Counted from the first letter of the stretch, positions 1 to 9,435 are shown. The stretch: DNA of 64,000 bases from Bog-473 sp963737745 (GCA_963737745.1 CAVTTR010000012.1:372001-436000), one strand, 5' to 3'. The notes: generated from the sequence alone by a model not told the origin. Translations and numbers: made by a program.

Positions 1-2
1 CA

Positions 3-767
3 CCAAGCCGACGATCGGCTGTCGTCTGTCTCATAGTCGCCCTTGGATTGGTCGCCTGGTACGTCGCGGGCAGTGTGGGAAGTTCGGGAGCCCCGGGGCC
101 CCCCTCGCCCCAGGTCGGCAATGTGCTGAACAAAGCCGTGCCGACGTCGATTGCCGCGCTCCCCCTGCAGAATCAAAACGGCCGACAGGTGAGCCTGGGC
201 CAACTCAAGGGCCGAGTGGTCCTTCTGGCACCGTTCCTCACCTCGTGTCAGGAGGAATGCCCGATCACGACGGCCGCTCTGTTGGAGGTGCAGCGAGCCC
301 TGCAGCACGATGGATTGTCGAAGAAGGTGGTTGTCCTCGAGGCCACCGTCGATCCCGGACGTGACACGCCCAGCCGGATGAAGGCATACGCCCACCTCAC
401 GGGGACGACCTGGCCGCTGTTGACCGGGTCGCCAACAACCTTGGCCGCCCTCTGGCGCCACTTCGGGATTTACTACGAAAGGGTGGCTGAAGGGTCACCG
501 CCTGGCCTCGATTGGCAGACGCATCAGCCCTATACCTACGACGTCGACCATTCCGATGGCTTTGTCCTTTTGGATACCCACCTCCGCGAGAGGTTCGTCA
601 CCGGTGGCTTGACCAAGATCGGCCATATTCCGCGACCTCTGGAGAAGCTTCTCGATAGCGAAGGCAAGACCAACCTCCAAAAACCGGGGGCGGGCACGTG
701 GACCGTCGCCGATGCTCTCAATGCCATCGGCTGGATCATGGGGCGACATATTCCGGAGGCTTCTTGA
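3..767 (+). CDS. SCO1/SenC-family copper-binding thioredoxin-like protein (5' end outside window)
   Basis: The frame is open to the left edge of the window, so the true start probably lies upstream; a TTG at 48 is the first in-window candidate. The upstream codons add to a hydrophobic stretch (VVCLIVALGLVAWYVAG), consistent with a membrane anchor and an extracytoplasmic thioredoxin fold. The copper ligand motif CxxxCP is visible (TSCQEECP, Cys codons near 246 and 258), and a VDHSDG segment near residue 165 supplies a His in the position expected for the third SCO ligand. SCO proteins deliver copper to the CuA site of cytochrome c oxidase or act as thiol reductases. Next to it is the remnant of an efeB-like haem peroxidase, so a metal or respiration neighbourhood is plausible. 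Family call is firm; substrate is inferred. Confidence 0.88.
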   Translation, partial: PSRRSAVVCLIVALGLVAWYVAGSVGSSGAPGPPSPQVGNVLNKAVPTSIAALPLQNQNGRQVSLGQLKGRVVLLAPFLTSCQEECPITTAALLEVQRALQHDGLSKKVVVLEATVDPGRDTPSRMKAYAHLTGTTWPLLTGSPTTLAALWRHFGIYYERVAEGSPPGLDWQTHQPYTYDVDHSDGFVLLDTHLRERFVTGGLTKIGHIPRPLEKLLDSEGKTNLQKPGAGTWTVADALNAIGWIMGRHIPEAS

Positions 768-868
768 GGTAAACTGCCCGGCAATAAGTCCTGGTGCTGC
801 GCCTAGCCAGGAGGAGGGGGGGCAAGGGGCAGAGCGATGCAGCACGTCGGAAACTATCGGATCATGCC

Positions 869-894
869 ACCGCTGCGGCTGGAAAGGCAGCGGT
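869..894. terminator. Stem-loop downstream of the SCO gene, possible bidirectional terminator
   Basis: ACCGCTGC (869-876) pairs perfectly with GCAGCGGT (887-894) across a 10-nt loop. It lies between the 3' ends of two converging genes, SCO (ends 767) and the efeB remnant (ends 1073). No T-tract follows on either strand, so the terminator role is only inferred from position. Confidence 0.35.
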
Positions 895-1072
895 GAACAA
901 GGTGCGCCTCGCCGACCCGATGTTGCAACCGCCATGAGGGGCTATGGACGACTGTGCCCAGATTTCCGGGACCAATTGTTCCACGGCTATCTCCCCCATG
1001 ACCAGGCATACGTCTCGGCCGTAACGCGGACGACCGCAAAACGGAGCGGCGTCGACACATCGCGTGATTTCG

Positions 1073-2045
1073 TCACGCCAGAAGGCTGTCGCCCCAACGT
1101 TGTCCCCGGCGGATGCCGGGGTGGAACGCCGAAGATGCCGCTACCAATATGGGTGATGTATTCGTTCAAGGCATCACTCGTGCCTAATTTCTGCCGGCTT
1201 GATGAACTGATCAGGGTTCTTCATAAAGGCGACGAAGAACAGTCCGCCGAGAAGTCCCAGCACAGGGTCAATGCCATCGGTGAACGAGTAGCTGCGACGC
1301 AGAATGCGGGTCCCGTCATCCTCCTCGTGGCTGGCCAGGAATGTGCGCTTCCGCGGGAATGATCAGTTGGCCCTGGTCATTGCGAGCCTTGAAGTTCGGC
1401 GCGGTGACTCGGCCTCCGCTCAAGGGGGCCCCGTGGTTTTGCTCGCCCGATCACGTTCTGCTGGTCTCCGAGTTGGTCACGATCCCGATTCTCGATGAAC
1501 ATGCGAATGCGGCGAGCGACCACTGCCACCCACCTTGCATCCACCGCTGGTCCGTCTCGTTGCCGACCCACACGTAATCGTTCAACAAATCCGTTTACTG
1601 AGATTTGATGTTGCGGGTGCCATCTTTGAAGCCGAGGAGATTCCTGGGTGTGGGGCTCGACGTCGAGGTCCGGCCGAAGCCGATTTCCATCCAGTTGTAA
1701 ACCTACGCGAGCTCCCCCGTGACTGGACCTCGACCGCCTCGCGCATGACGGCGGGTCAACTCGTCGGGGAGGACAAGACCGCACCTCCCCTCGACACCGG
1801 CGAGGCCATCGGTTCGGCCGTGTCGGGCCTTACGGTGACCATTGGCTACGGGCCGTCGCTCTTTGACCGCCGGTTCGGGTTGGCATCGAAGCAGCCTGCT
1901 TTACTCGCCGATCTGCCACCGTTGCCCAACGAGAATCTCGACCTCAACTATGTGAACGGCGACATCTGCATCCAGGCTGGTTCGAACGACCCTCTGGTGG
2001 CGTTGCATGCCGTGCGTAACCTCGCTCGACTGGGTCTCGGAGTCG
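1073..2045 (-). pseudogene. efeB: efeB-like Dyp-type haem peroxidase / deferrochelatase, broken and internally inverted
   Basis: On the minus strand from about 1692 to 1073, translation in shifting frames gives the C-terminal half of an EfeB-type Dyp peroxidase in order: IGFGRTS, TPRNLLGFKDGTRN, NDYVWVGNETDQRWMQGG, VARRIRMFIENRDRDQLG, LNEYITHIGSGIF and the terminal PPGIRRGQRWGDSLLA with TGA at 1073-1075. An in-frame TAA follows FKDGTRNIKSQ, and frameshifts are needed after QGGW and at VPP. The preceding part of the same protein (RDWTSTASRMTAG through HAVRNLARLG) lies on the opposite strand at about 1697-2045. Reversing that piece restores the normal domain order. The N-terminus is not convincingly found; a minus-strand stretch around 2150-2215 (GHPGI..NRLL) may be a relic. 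Family identity is confident. Whether the damage is biological or an assembly fault cannot be told from one sequence. Confidence 0.8.
1697..2045 (+). other. Inverted internal segment of the efeB remnant
   Basis: This plus-strand stretch encodes the mid-N-terminal Dyp-peroxidase segment: RDWTSTASRMTAG, DTGEAIGSAVSGLTVTIG, GPSLFDRRFGLA, NGDICIQAGSNDP and HAVRNLARLG. The flanking efeB sequence is on the minus strand. Its expected continuation (WMEIGFGRTS) starts on the minus strand immediately left of position 1695. A single inversion of about 350 bp therefore explains the arrangement. Endpoints are estimated from where homology-like translation stops, within a few tens of bases. Confidence 0.7.
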
Positions 2046-2273
2046 TGGCATCCGCGACCGAGCAGCTGGCGCCAGCGCGTGGTTTTGCTTCAGCTCAAGC
2101 GACCCGGCCCGACAGCTGAGAGGCTGACGACGCAGGGGATCGAGTACGGTGGAGATTCGAAGCAGCCGGTTGTGTCGTATTCCGGGGTGGCCTTGTCTGG
2201 CGATGGTCGATTCCACTCGCCGTCGAAGTCAATGCCACACCTACGCAGGTGAGAATTCTTTGACGAATTTACG

Positions 2274-3119
2274 TCAATCGTCAACACCAACGGCCATCAA
2301 GGTCGCAGGGCGCGGACGGCACGCGTTCGGCTTGGACTCGGAGTTTCCACACCTCTCCCTCCCCACCAGTCGGAGTGCGATGAGGTGTCGAAGAAATTGA
2401 ATACCCTGGGACCAGTCTGCCTTGGAGGCTCCTCTCTCACGACCCGCGAACGCGTACGACACCTCGACCATCTCGCGCCATTCACCACGGACCAAGATTT
2501 CGAGAAGAATTTTAAAACCCTTTGGAGTGAGCGATACGCCGTCGATCACAGTGTGCTCAAGAGCGAACAGCCCGCTGAGCGGATCGCGCACGTTCCTAAT
2601 GGACGGAAACAGTATCCTCACGAGGAGTCGCGACGATTGTGAGATGATTCGACGGACGGGACCGGATAGGCCCTCTGAACGTGTATTCGTTAGGTATCGC
2701 GAGCCCACGGCGACCGCGTTCTCGCGATCGAGAAGAGACTGGACGAGCAGCGGTACTACTTCGGGGGGATGTTGCAAATCTCCGTCCATGACTACAAGCA
2801 CGTCTCCTCCAGCGACACGAAAACCTTCGACGACTGCCCCAGCCAATCCGCCCTCACGTTCTCCGATCGAGCGATGAATCAGCACAACCGGCAATATGTC
2901 ACTCTTCATTCCGGCAATTCGATCACATGTGTCATCATCGGAGTCATCTACAAAAATTAACTCGCCAGATAACCCAGCCTCGCCCAGGCTGGTAGCGAGT
3001 CTCTCCGCCAGTCGCTGCACATTTTCAGGCTCGTTCCTCGTTGGAACGATTACGGAGACCATTTTGCTCGACCCGGATGCAACCGGATTGCTGCGGACCA
3101 GTTGTGTTTCTGTGATCAT
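2274..3119 (-). CDS. GT2 glycosyltransferase, dolichol/polyprenol-phosphate mannosyltransferase-like
   Basis: A 281-residue cytoplasmic GT-A enzyme with no membrane segment. The N-terminal nucleotide-binding strand (MVSVIVPTRNEPENV) is followed by the acidic VDDSDDDT loop and a DGDLQHPPE motif, which carries the metal/nucleotide-sugar aspartates of DPM1-like GT2 enzymes. Such enzymes typically move a sugar from a nucleotide donor to a polyprenyl phosphate, which a membrane GT-C enzyme can then use. The upstream gene (3141-5291) is a GT-C-like membrane protein only 21 bp away, which fits that pairing. The C-terminus (about 40 residues, rich in Arg/Pro) is poorly conserved in appearance. ATG start at 3119. 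Acceptor and sugar are unknown. Confidence 0.85.
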   Translation of the reverse strand: MITETQLVRSNPVASGSSKMVSVIVPTRNEPENVQRLAERLATSLGEAGLSGELIFVDDSDDDTCDRIAGMKSDILPVVLIHRSIGEREGGLAGAVVEGFRVAGGDVLVVMDGDLQHPPEVVPLLVQSLLDRENAVAVGSRYLTNTRSEGLSGPVRRIISQSSRLLVRILFPSIRNVRDPLSGLFALEHTVIDGVSLTPKGFKILLEILVRGEWREMVEVSYAFAGRERGASKADWSQGIQFLRHLIALRLVGRERCGNSESKPNACRPRPATLMAVGVDD

Positions 3120-3140
3120 TACGTGAGCCTTTCTCTTGAG

Positions 3141-5291
3141 TCACCGCTTCGAATAGCCGAACCATGCGATTACTCGATTTGAATATCCGGAGGCGCCTGA
3201 CGTACCCAGCCAAGCTTGGAGTGTCGTTGCCGAGGCCTGCAGTTGATCCGCCCTTATATGGAAGGTGGCGATACCACGACTATTCGTCCGCGCCGCAACC
3301 GGCGATTGCCCATCTGGATGTCCATTTATGCTGTTTTCAGAGGCGAAAAGGCCGGTGGGCGCATAGATCTCTTGCCCGAGCTCTACTTCAATGCCCGAAG
3401 TATTGACGGCACTTCCTAATCTGTCGAGTACTTGCACGTTGACCGTCATGGATCGACCCAAGGGAATCACGGCGGAATAGCCGAAAGGAGTCAGCAGGGT
3501 GTGATCATTGTTGGGAAGAAATGAGTCACTAGTGCTCACCGCTGATGGGCCTGAAGTAAACCCGGCCACTTTTAAGTCGCTATTCAAGCTGGGCATCACC
3601 GCTGTGTTAGGAGCGAGGATTTTGAGAGTACGACGGCCGTGCGGTGGGATATCCTTCTGGGCCGTCGCGAGCAGCCACGGCGTACCAACATATGGACCAT
3701 TCTCGACTACGTAGACGGCCCTTTTGACTCTGTTGGTGTTATTGCGCACCTCTATGTTTAAGGAATCGATCGTTTGTTCCTGGCCGGTGGAGTGGTAACT
3801 GATTACTCGAATGGATAGCGGAGCCTTGGAGCTGAGAGCGAGCGCTAAAGTTCCCAAACTAGCCGCTACAGCAAATCCAATTAGGGTGATCCCTGCGACG
3901 CTTACAGAGGCTACGAAACGAAACGACCGTCGCTCTTCGGTTTTGGCATGGGACCCTCGCGGTTGATGGGGCATCTCCAGGGCCGAATCCCTGGGTCTCC
4001 AACAGCAGACAGCGGCCAGTAGTGAGTAAGCGGCAATCAGTACATACTGAGACAAGGAGCGGGTTGAGAACCATAGAACAATCGCGGGGGTCAAAGGAAC
4101 CAAGAAGCGCATCGTATGGTAAGCAAACCCAAGTAGAAACAGTAGCAACGCTAGCACGAGAAGACTTGTTAGGGTATACAGAAAGAGATCGCCTCCACCA
4201 ATGCCAAGATAAGTGGTGAGGCCAATCAATCCCTGTCCCAGGGGCATCAGTGACAGAGTAAACGGCTCTAGAATGCCGTGTATGAAGGCCGACGGTCCGT
4301 CGACAATAAAGAGGGCATTGATCACCAGAAATGTGCCGGTGAGTGCCAGGCAATAGCGTATGACGAATGGCCAGGGCCGCTGCTGATCCATGCGGCCCTC
4401 CTGGTAAACGGCAACAAGAAAACACGGAACTAAGAACCAGGAGTCTTGTTGAATGCTAATAGCGAGGCCTAGCGCTAAAGGACTGATCCACCTTCGCCAT
4501 CCTGGAGTTTGCGATACGAAGTGTTCCCAAGAGGCGACAGCAAGGATGATGAAGACCATCATTTCGGTGAATATCAAGCCGGATGCCGCGGAATCGAAGT
4601 ATGCATCGAATCCTAAAAGTATTGCCGCCAGTGGACGAAAGCGCGGCGGCATCACCGCAAACAGAAGAACCCCTGAAACAGCGAGAAAGAATGCACAAAT
4701 CCAGATTGTCGCCTGGCCGGAAACTCCAGCGGCAATTAGCGCAGCTTCCGGTAGGAATGAGAGCGCAGGATAGTTGAGCTGCGTTATTAATCGACCACTA
4801 GTTGTGTACGTGTAGGCATTTGGTTGGACTGCAAAATGCTGTAAAGTCCAGGAGAGGTTTGTGCCGTAGGGATCCTGTCCATGGATAAATGTGTGTGCTG
4901 CACCTTGAACAAATGCGGCTTCATCCGTTCCGTAGTTCGGATTTCCATATACCAGAGCAACCACCCATACGATTCCGATGATCAACGTCCCATAGACCAA
5001 TATGCGATCCAAAATGGCAATGCTTCGTTCCGAGCGGAGAAGCGCATACAGCACGAGAAGTATGACAGCGCCAAATCCGAACAGGATTGACCAGAATGGT
5101 GCCGTCGGAAATGTGCCGATTTCGATGAAAAGGCGGGATGACCAAAACAGCCAGGAAAGAGCCGCCAAAACTCGCAGCGGATACTCCGTGATGGAGAATT
5201 TGGCAGCAGTATTAAGCGGAGCCAATCCCGAAACTTCGGGCCTGGTGTAGTGGCCGAGTTTGACCTTAGGCAAACCGAGTTGAACGCTCAA
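3141..5291 (-). CDS. Large polytopic membrane protein, GT-C glycosyltransferase-like, with extracytoplasmic C-terminal domain
   Basis: 716 residues. The first about 420 carry roughly ten hydrophobic segments with an acidic/aromatic extracytoplasmic loop after TM3 (NPNYGTDEAAFVQGAAHTFIHGQDPYG), as seen in polyprenol-phosphate-sugar-dependent GT-C enzymes. After a basic cytoplasmic stretch (CCWRPRDSALEMPHQ) and one more TM (about 445-475), the last about 240 residues are a soluble, beta-rich, probably extracytoplasmic domain. The start is TTG at 5291, chosen for the strong AAGGAG about 8 nt upstream; an ATG start is not available nearby. It sits in a leftward run with the GT2 gene and a secreted protein, suggesting cell-surface glycan assembly. 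Catalytic activity is inferred from topology only. Confidence 0.6.
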   Translation of the reverse strand: MSVQLGLPKVKLGHYTRPEVSGLAPLNTAAKFSITEYPLRVLAALSWLFWSSRLFIEIGTFPTAPFWSILFGFGAVILLVLYALLRSERSIAILDRILVYGTLIIGIVWVVALVYGNPNYGTDEAAFVQGAAHTFIHGQDPYGTNLSWTLQHFAVQPNAYTYTTSGRLITQLNYPALSFLPEAALIAAGVSGQATIWICAFFLAVSGVLLFAVMPPRFRPLAAILLGFDAYFDSAASGLIFTEMMVFIILAVASWEHFVSQTPGWRRWISPLALGLAISIQQDSWFLVPCFLVAVYQEGRMDQQRPWPFVIRYCLALTGTFLVINALFIVDGPSAFIHGILEPFTLSLMPLGQGLIGLTTYLGIGGGDLFLYTLTSLLVLALLLFLLGFAYHTMRFLVPLTPAIVLWFSTRSLSQYVLIAAYSLLAAVCCWRPRDSALEMPHQPRGSHAKTEERRSFRFVASVSVAGITLIGFAVAASLGTLALALSSKAPLSIRVISYHSTGQEQTIDSLNIEVRNNTNRVKRAVYVVENGPYVGTPWLLATAQKDIPPHGRRTLKILAPNTAVMPSLNSDLKVAGFTSGPSAVSTSDSFLPNNDHTLLTPFGYSAVIPLGRSMTVNVQVLDRLGSAVNTSGIEVELGQEIYAPTGLFASENSINGHPDGQSPVAARTNSRGIATFHIRADQLQASATTLQAWLGTSGASGYSNRVIAWFGYSKR

Positions 5292-5325
5292 ACGCCTTTC
5301 TCCTTCAGGTCAATAAGTTGACGGG

Positions 5326-5994
5326 TTAATGACCGACGACGACGAACGTCCGATTCGGCGACGATCTAAACGTGATGTGATTCCCAGTGACACGGCTCGG
5401 GATGACCTGGATCAAATTGTCCGCCCGTAAGACACCGATGTGCGATCCTCCAGTGATTTGGGGTCCGGTGTACGAAACCTCCATGGGATAGACCGACCTA
5501 TCGGGCTTTCCAGATCTCTCCGCCAAGACCGAGAAAGCGACAATCTCGTCGGAAGTCGAACTCAGACCGGCGGGCGAAGCATCATTTTGTTCATTAAGTA
5601 CAACAATGCACTGGACCTGGTGAGAAGTTGAGCCCGGGGGTACCGTCACCGAAATCCAACCATGTCGTATGGATGACATCAGGTCTCCGCCACGATATCC
5701 GATATTTCTCGCGGAGAGTATTGAAGTGCCATCGCCGGGAAGGGAGGAGACCGCGCCTCCGTAGCCGTTGCCGGACCCGGCAGCGGCCGCCGACGTGGCC
5801 AGAACAATCGAGATAGCGGCGAAAATTGGTGAGAGAGCAAGCAGCGGTAGCAGAAGAAAAGAGCACGAATGGCTGAGTTTCCCTCCGCGTTCACTTTTTC
5901 GCGATTTTTTAAACAAATCGCGGTCGATGCGCCGTTTGCTGACTCGGGGTGCGATGGAGCAATAATAGGATTTTTGGGCCGAGCTGAGAAACAT
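5326..5994 (-). CDS. Secreted or anchored protein of unknown function
   Basis: 222 residues. A long basic N-terminal region (KKSRKSERGGK) precedes a hydrophobic stretch (about 43-70, LLLPLLALSPIFAAISIVLATSAAAAG) ending in an Ala-rich signal-peptidase-like site. The mature part is Ser/Gly/Val-rich, probably all-beta, and contains no motif I recognise. It is 34 bp upstream of the GT-C-like gene on the same strand, so it is likely co-transcribed. The long N-region suggests the real start may be an internal codon nearer the hydrophobic segment. Confidence 0.6.
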   Translation of the reverse strand: MFLSSAQKSYYCSIAPRVSKRRIDRDLFKKSRKSERGGKLSHSCSFLLLPLLALSPIFAAISIVLATSAAAAGSGNGYGGAVSSLPGDGTSILSARNIGYRGGDLMSSIRHGWISVTVPPGSTSHQVQCIVVLNEQNDASPAGLSSTSDEIVAFSVLAERSGKPDRSVYPMEVSYTGPQITGGSHIGVLRADNLIQVIPSRVTGNHITFRSSPNRTFVVVGH

Positions 5995-6376
5995 GACGCC
6001 CTTTCAGATAGGACGGGCGTCGGTTTCGCCACTCGCTAGCCCTGGGAAAGGCGACCACTTGAAACCCAGGGATCAACGCGCACCCACGGCGAATGTTATA
6101 TGCCCTCAAATAGACTGCGCCGCGCCCGAACTGTCTCTCAACTAATGCAAGACCCGGTTGCACCTCGATCACGGGCTATGCGTCTCGGCGAGACAAAAGT
6201 GGAGCGAAAGCGGCCGAGCAGAATTGCCTGATGCCCGGCAGGTTTCCAGACCCTTAACGCAAAATACGAAGGACGAGTTCCTTTCGATGTGAATGCAGTA
6301 TTAACACTCATCGAGGTTCCATTTTGCGTCGTTCTCGCCTCGTTGAAATACGAGACCCCAATCATCAATCCAAGGG

Positions 6377-7075
6377 TCATTGCTCGGCTGTCATGGCGAC
6401 GACGGAAGCGTCAAGCCGGTGGGCAGCGGCGGAACCCGAGTACGATGCTCCGAACGAGAAGACGCCGCCGTCCGATGCCACCTCCCAGTAGCCCCCAGTG
6501 GTTACGTCAAATGCCATGCCCACGATCGCACCATTGATCTTTATACCCGCTAACGACCCCAGGTAGGGAGCATTTCCGAAAGAGAATATTGCCCCATCCG
6601 AGGCAACTTCCCAGTACCCACCAGCAATGGAATCAGCACTAATACCGACGATCGCCCGGCTTAGTTTCTGTCCCCCCACGGAGCCGTCGAATGGCGCATC
6701 ACCAAAGGAAAAGACTCCGCCGTCTGCGGCGGCGAGCCAGTAACCTCCGCCATCGGGTGTGGGCGCAATGCCGACTATCCGTGCGTTCAGATGAATACCG
6801 CCGGCAGATCCATAAAACTGCGCATCACCGTAGGAAAAGACTCCACCGTCCGCGGCGACGAGCCAGTATCCCCCGCCATCAGGTGTTGCCGCAATGCCGA
6901 CTATTTGTGCGTTCAGATGGACACCGCCGGCAGATCCGTAAAACGGCGCACGGAAAGAGAATACGCCACCATCCGCAGCAACTTCCCAATAGCCGCCCGT
7001 TGCGACATCTGCAGCTACGCCGACCACCGGCGCGTTGAGCGGTTTGCCGCCCTCAGAACCGCAGAAATTGGGAAC
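6377..7075 (-). CDS. C-terminal six-repeat 'GYWxVAxDGGVFSFG' domain, downstream part of a frameshifted GH99-like protein
   Basis: Translation in this frame gives about five and a half tandem units of roughly 40 residues, each with GGYW-(L/E)-VA-(A/S)-DGG-(V/I)-FSFG, then a small-residue patch (APFYGSAGG) and a hydrophobic IVGIA strand. The first unit begins in the upstream frame (GYSLVASDGGVFNFGGSQF). Removing one T near 7069 joins the frames as ..GGSQF-CGSEGGKPL.. and gives six units. Repeats of this type resemble beta-propeller-like modules common on secreted actinobacterial proteins; that fold is inference. The protein ends at TGA 6377-6379 after VVAMTAEQ. See the 7053-8120 entry for the catalytic half. 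Confidence 0.75.
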   Translation of the reverse strand, partial: VPNFCGSEGGKPLNAPVVGVAADVATGGYWEVAADGGVFSFRAPFYGSAGGVHLNAQIVGIAATPDGGGYWLVAADGGVFSYGDAQFYGSAGGIHLNARIVGIAPTPDGGGYWLAAADGGVFSFGDAPFDGSVGGQKLSRAIVGISADSIAGGYWEVASDGAIFSFGNAPYLGSLAGIKINGAIVGMAFDVTTGGYWEVASDGGVFSFGASYSGSAAAHRLDASVVAMTAEQ

Positions 7076-8120
7076 CTCCGAAGTTGAAGACGCCGCCATC
7101 CGACGCCACCAGCGAATAGCCCGGCGCCGGAGGTCCCAGAGCCACAGGGGGAGCAGGGACAGCTGTCTGAATCTGGGGTATTCCGGAGGGGATTTCGTGA
7201 TGCATAATATCCAAGTAACTCCCGTAACCTGACGAACTCGACCACTGCGTCGCCGATTCAACGGCTGTACCCTCCCCCCACTCATTGAAGGTTGTTACGA
7301 GTTGGAGCGGTTCATTGGATGCCACCATGTCCCGTACGTTTTGGGACCAAACAGACAGATTTCGGCTTAGGCTCGGCTCCGAAGCACCCCTTTTGAAAAA
7401 CCCAGGAGAGATCGAGTAGGAGTAACCCGGTTGGTTATCCTCAGCGTCCGCTGGCGCATACTGATGCCACACGCTCGCCTCACTCGCGCACGCGTCGTAG
7501 CCGCTGAACACCTTCAGGACTGTATAGAACCCCTGGGTGGCGTTGGCCTCGTTCCACCGGTCCGCCATCGCGCAATCGTCATTGGGTCCTGCGTAAACGA
7601 AGATAACCGGTTTGCCAGCAATCGTTAAATAGTTTGGATTAGTGGCATATTTCGACTTTATGTAGATTAAGTCGCTTTGAATTTGCTTAACGCTCGGATC
7701 GCCGTATCCTTCCTCTTCGTAGTAAAGTGACCACTTAAAGCCCGTTCCATTCGCAGCATTGAGATCGGCGGCCACAACTGTGTCCTCTTGAGACCCCGGA
7801 CCCCACCATGAAATGATCCCTGCGTCGAGATTGGCGTACTGCATGGCGTCGATCTGCTGCTTTATGATGCTTAGATCATCAGATGAGTAATACCCCGCCG
7901 ACGGATAATAGTTGGTATAGGGAAAAGTACCCCCCTGCGTCCAAGCGTCGGGATACCACGGATAATAAAAGGCCGCCCGAACGATCGGGGGCGCCGCCTG
8001 AGATGCAGGTGCCTCAGTGCCAATGACGAATCCACTGGTCGTCAGCGTCGCAAGACCGGATAGAAGAACTCTGGCGAGACCCATTGTTCCCAGCGTCCGG
8101 CGGGATCTCGACCAGCTCAT
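7053..8120 (-). CDS. Secreted glycoside hydrolase family 99-like (WbsX-type) protein, N-terminal catalytic part
   Basis: An N-terminal signal peptide (about residues 1-42, ending SQAAPP) is followed by a TIM-barrel-like domain with AFYYPWYPDAW near its start, ISWWGPG, an acidic patch LYYEEEG and the FNEWGEGT segment typical of GH99-like/WbsX domains. GH99 proteins are endo-acting alpha-mannosidases or mannanases, and GH99-like domains also occur in surface-polysaccharide loci, fitting the glycosyltransferases just downstream. The frame ends prematurely at 7053, inside the first C-terminal repeat; a one-base shift near 7069 restores a fusion to the repeat domain (6377-7075). The full product would be about 580 residues. 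ATG at 8120. Enzyme specificity is unknown. Confidence 0.78.
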   Translation of the reverse strand: MSWSRSRRTLGTMGLARVLLSGLATLTTSGFVIGTEAPASQAAPPIVRAAFYYPWYPDAWTQGGTFPYTNYYPSAGYYSSDDLSIIKQQIDAMQYANLDAGIISWWGPGSQEDTVVAADLNAANGTGFKWSLYYEEEGYGDPSVKQIQSDLIYIKSKYATNPNYLTIAGKPVIFVYAGPNDDCAMADRWNEANATQGFYTVLKVFSGYDACASEASVWHQYAPADAEDNQPGYSYSISPGFFKRGASEPSLSRNLSVWSQNVRDMVASNEPLQLVTTFNEWGEGTAVESATQWSSSSGYGSYLDIMHHEIPSGIPQIQTAVPAPPVALGPPAPGYSLVASDGGVFNFGGSQFLRF

Positions 8121-9435
8121 GGACGTCTCAGTCCGTTAGTGCTCTCCCGATCCATTGTAGCCATAGTCGATGACAAAAATCAGCAGATCAGCTACGGCAT
8201 CCCAACAGTCGCCCAAAAAGCAACCTAGGCCTAATATCTTCGCCACCGATCTCCCGTCAGCCAACGATTTGGTACGAAAGCTTTCGTGAATGCCCACCGA
8301 CCCCACTGGGACCTCCTCCCGGCTGGCAATCCGCCTATAGCTGAAGCTATCCCCTCTTTCGTCTTAATGCGCTAATCGAATTCGTTCAACTATGCTGCAA
8401 AACAGTCGGTTGAACACGGACAACTTAACGATCCAAAAGAACCAAAAGATACGATATGGGAGCCTCGCATTGGCACCGTCAGATCAGGATGGTATAGGGC
8501 GTATGACTAGCCAACATGTCTTTCCAAAGCCGTTCCGAAACAGAAACAGATGCCAATGCAGCCATCAGCCAGAAGGGAAAAACTTCTTTCACCAGAAGAA
8601 AGCGACCATGTTTTCCCTGGGCCCACTTTCGGTTGAGCCAGTAGGACGGGATGTCGCCACAGGATTGCGAAAATTTGTTCTCGGCAACTCAGACGCTACG
8701 TGAAATACCCCGTAACCACGATGACAAGCGTTGGAGGTAACTGAGACCATTGTATAACGGAAAATCGTCCGACCCTCGTGGGTCTGGAGCTATACTGGCA
8801 GAACTACCACGTTTCAAGGGCATCAGAGACGCTAATGGAGCTGTGCGCTACCTCGCCAATGCGCTCCTCTTGCTGGACCCTTGATAGAGCACACGCAAAA
8901 TGCCGGGGCTGCACGTGATTCCTAACCGAGAGATCGTCCGGGTTGGACCTCGACGTAGTGCTGTGCTGTGTGATCTCCTCAACGACTGGCTGCTACGTTG
9001 ATGCTCATCGCAGTTCGGACTCGGTACTTCATTCCGGATATATCGGATCTCACGTCGTGGGCGCTTCACAACGCCTCGACGTCGATGTCCACGCTTCCAT
9101 GGCCGGCCACCAAAGGCCTCGATAACTATCACAATTGGGCCTTGCATGAGGTCTAATCGAATTCAAATCTCGTATACGTTGAAAAGAATCTTGTAATGGG
9201 CCGTATGCTGACTCCACTGTTGCTCACGGATTCGTGCGCCAGCAATACGGAATCTCGATGCCTCGAGGGAGGTGAACACCCTTCTTGAGCGTCAGATCGA
9301 TTGGCGACAGCCGCACCTTCGAGCGCATCAAGGTGGAGAGCGTCCAAGCAATGCATTGCCGGTACGGATGTCCGTAGTGCGGGGGGGAGTGCTGCCTAGA
9401 GGACTGGTCGAATCCCGAGCGTCATGCGGCTCCGC
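8121..9435. other. About 1.3 kb without a recognisable gene
   Basis: All frames are short, biased in unconvincing ways and show no family-like sequence. The stretch is more A/T-rich than the bulk of the window, like the surface-glycan genes to its left. It contains the promoter region of the GH99-like gene at its left end and a perfect 14-bp palindrome (8274-8287). No tRNA, terminator with T-run, transposase fragment or long repeat was seen. Confidence 0.5.
8274..8287. promoter_or_regulatory. Perfect 14-bp palindrome ACGAAAGCTTTCGT, possible operator
   Basis: A perfect dyad located about 155 bp upstream of the start of the leftward GH99-like gene. The length and position suit a repressor or activator site, but there is no second copy nearby and no adjacent regulator gene, so a functional call is speculative. 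Confidence 0.25.

Noticed and set aside
8392..8703. 103-residue plus-strand frame in the gene-poor stretch
   Set aside because: No ribosome site, no recognisable family and unlike the coding bias of surrounding genes.
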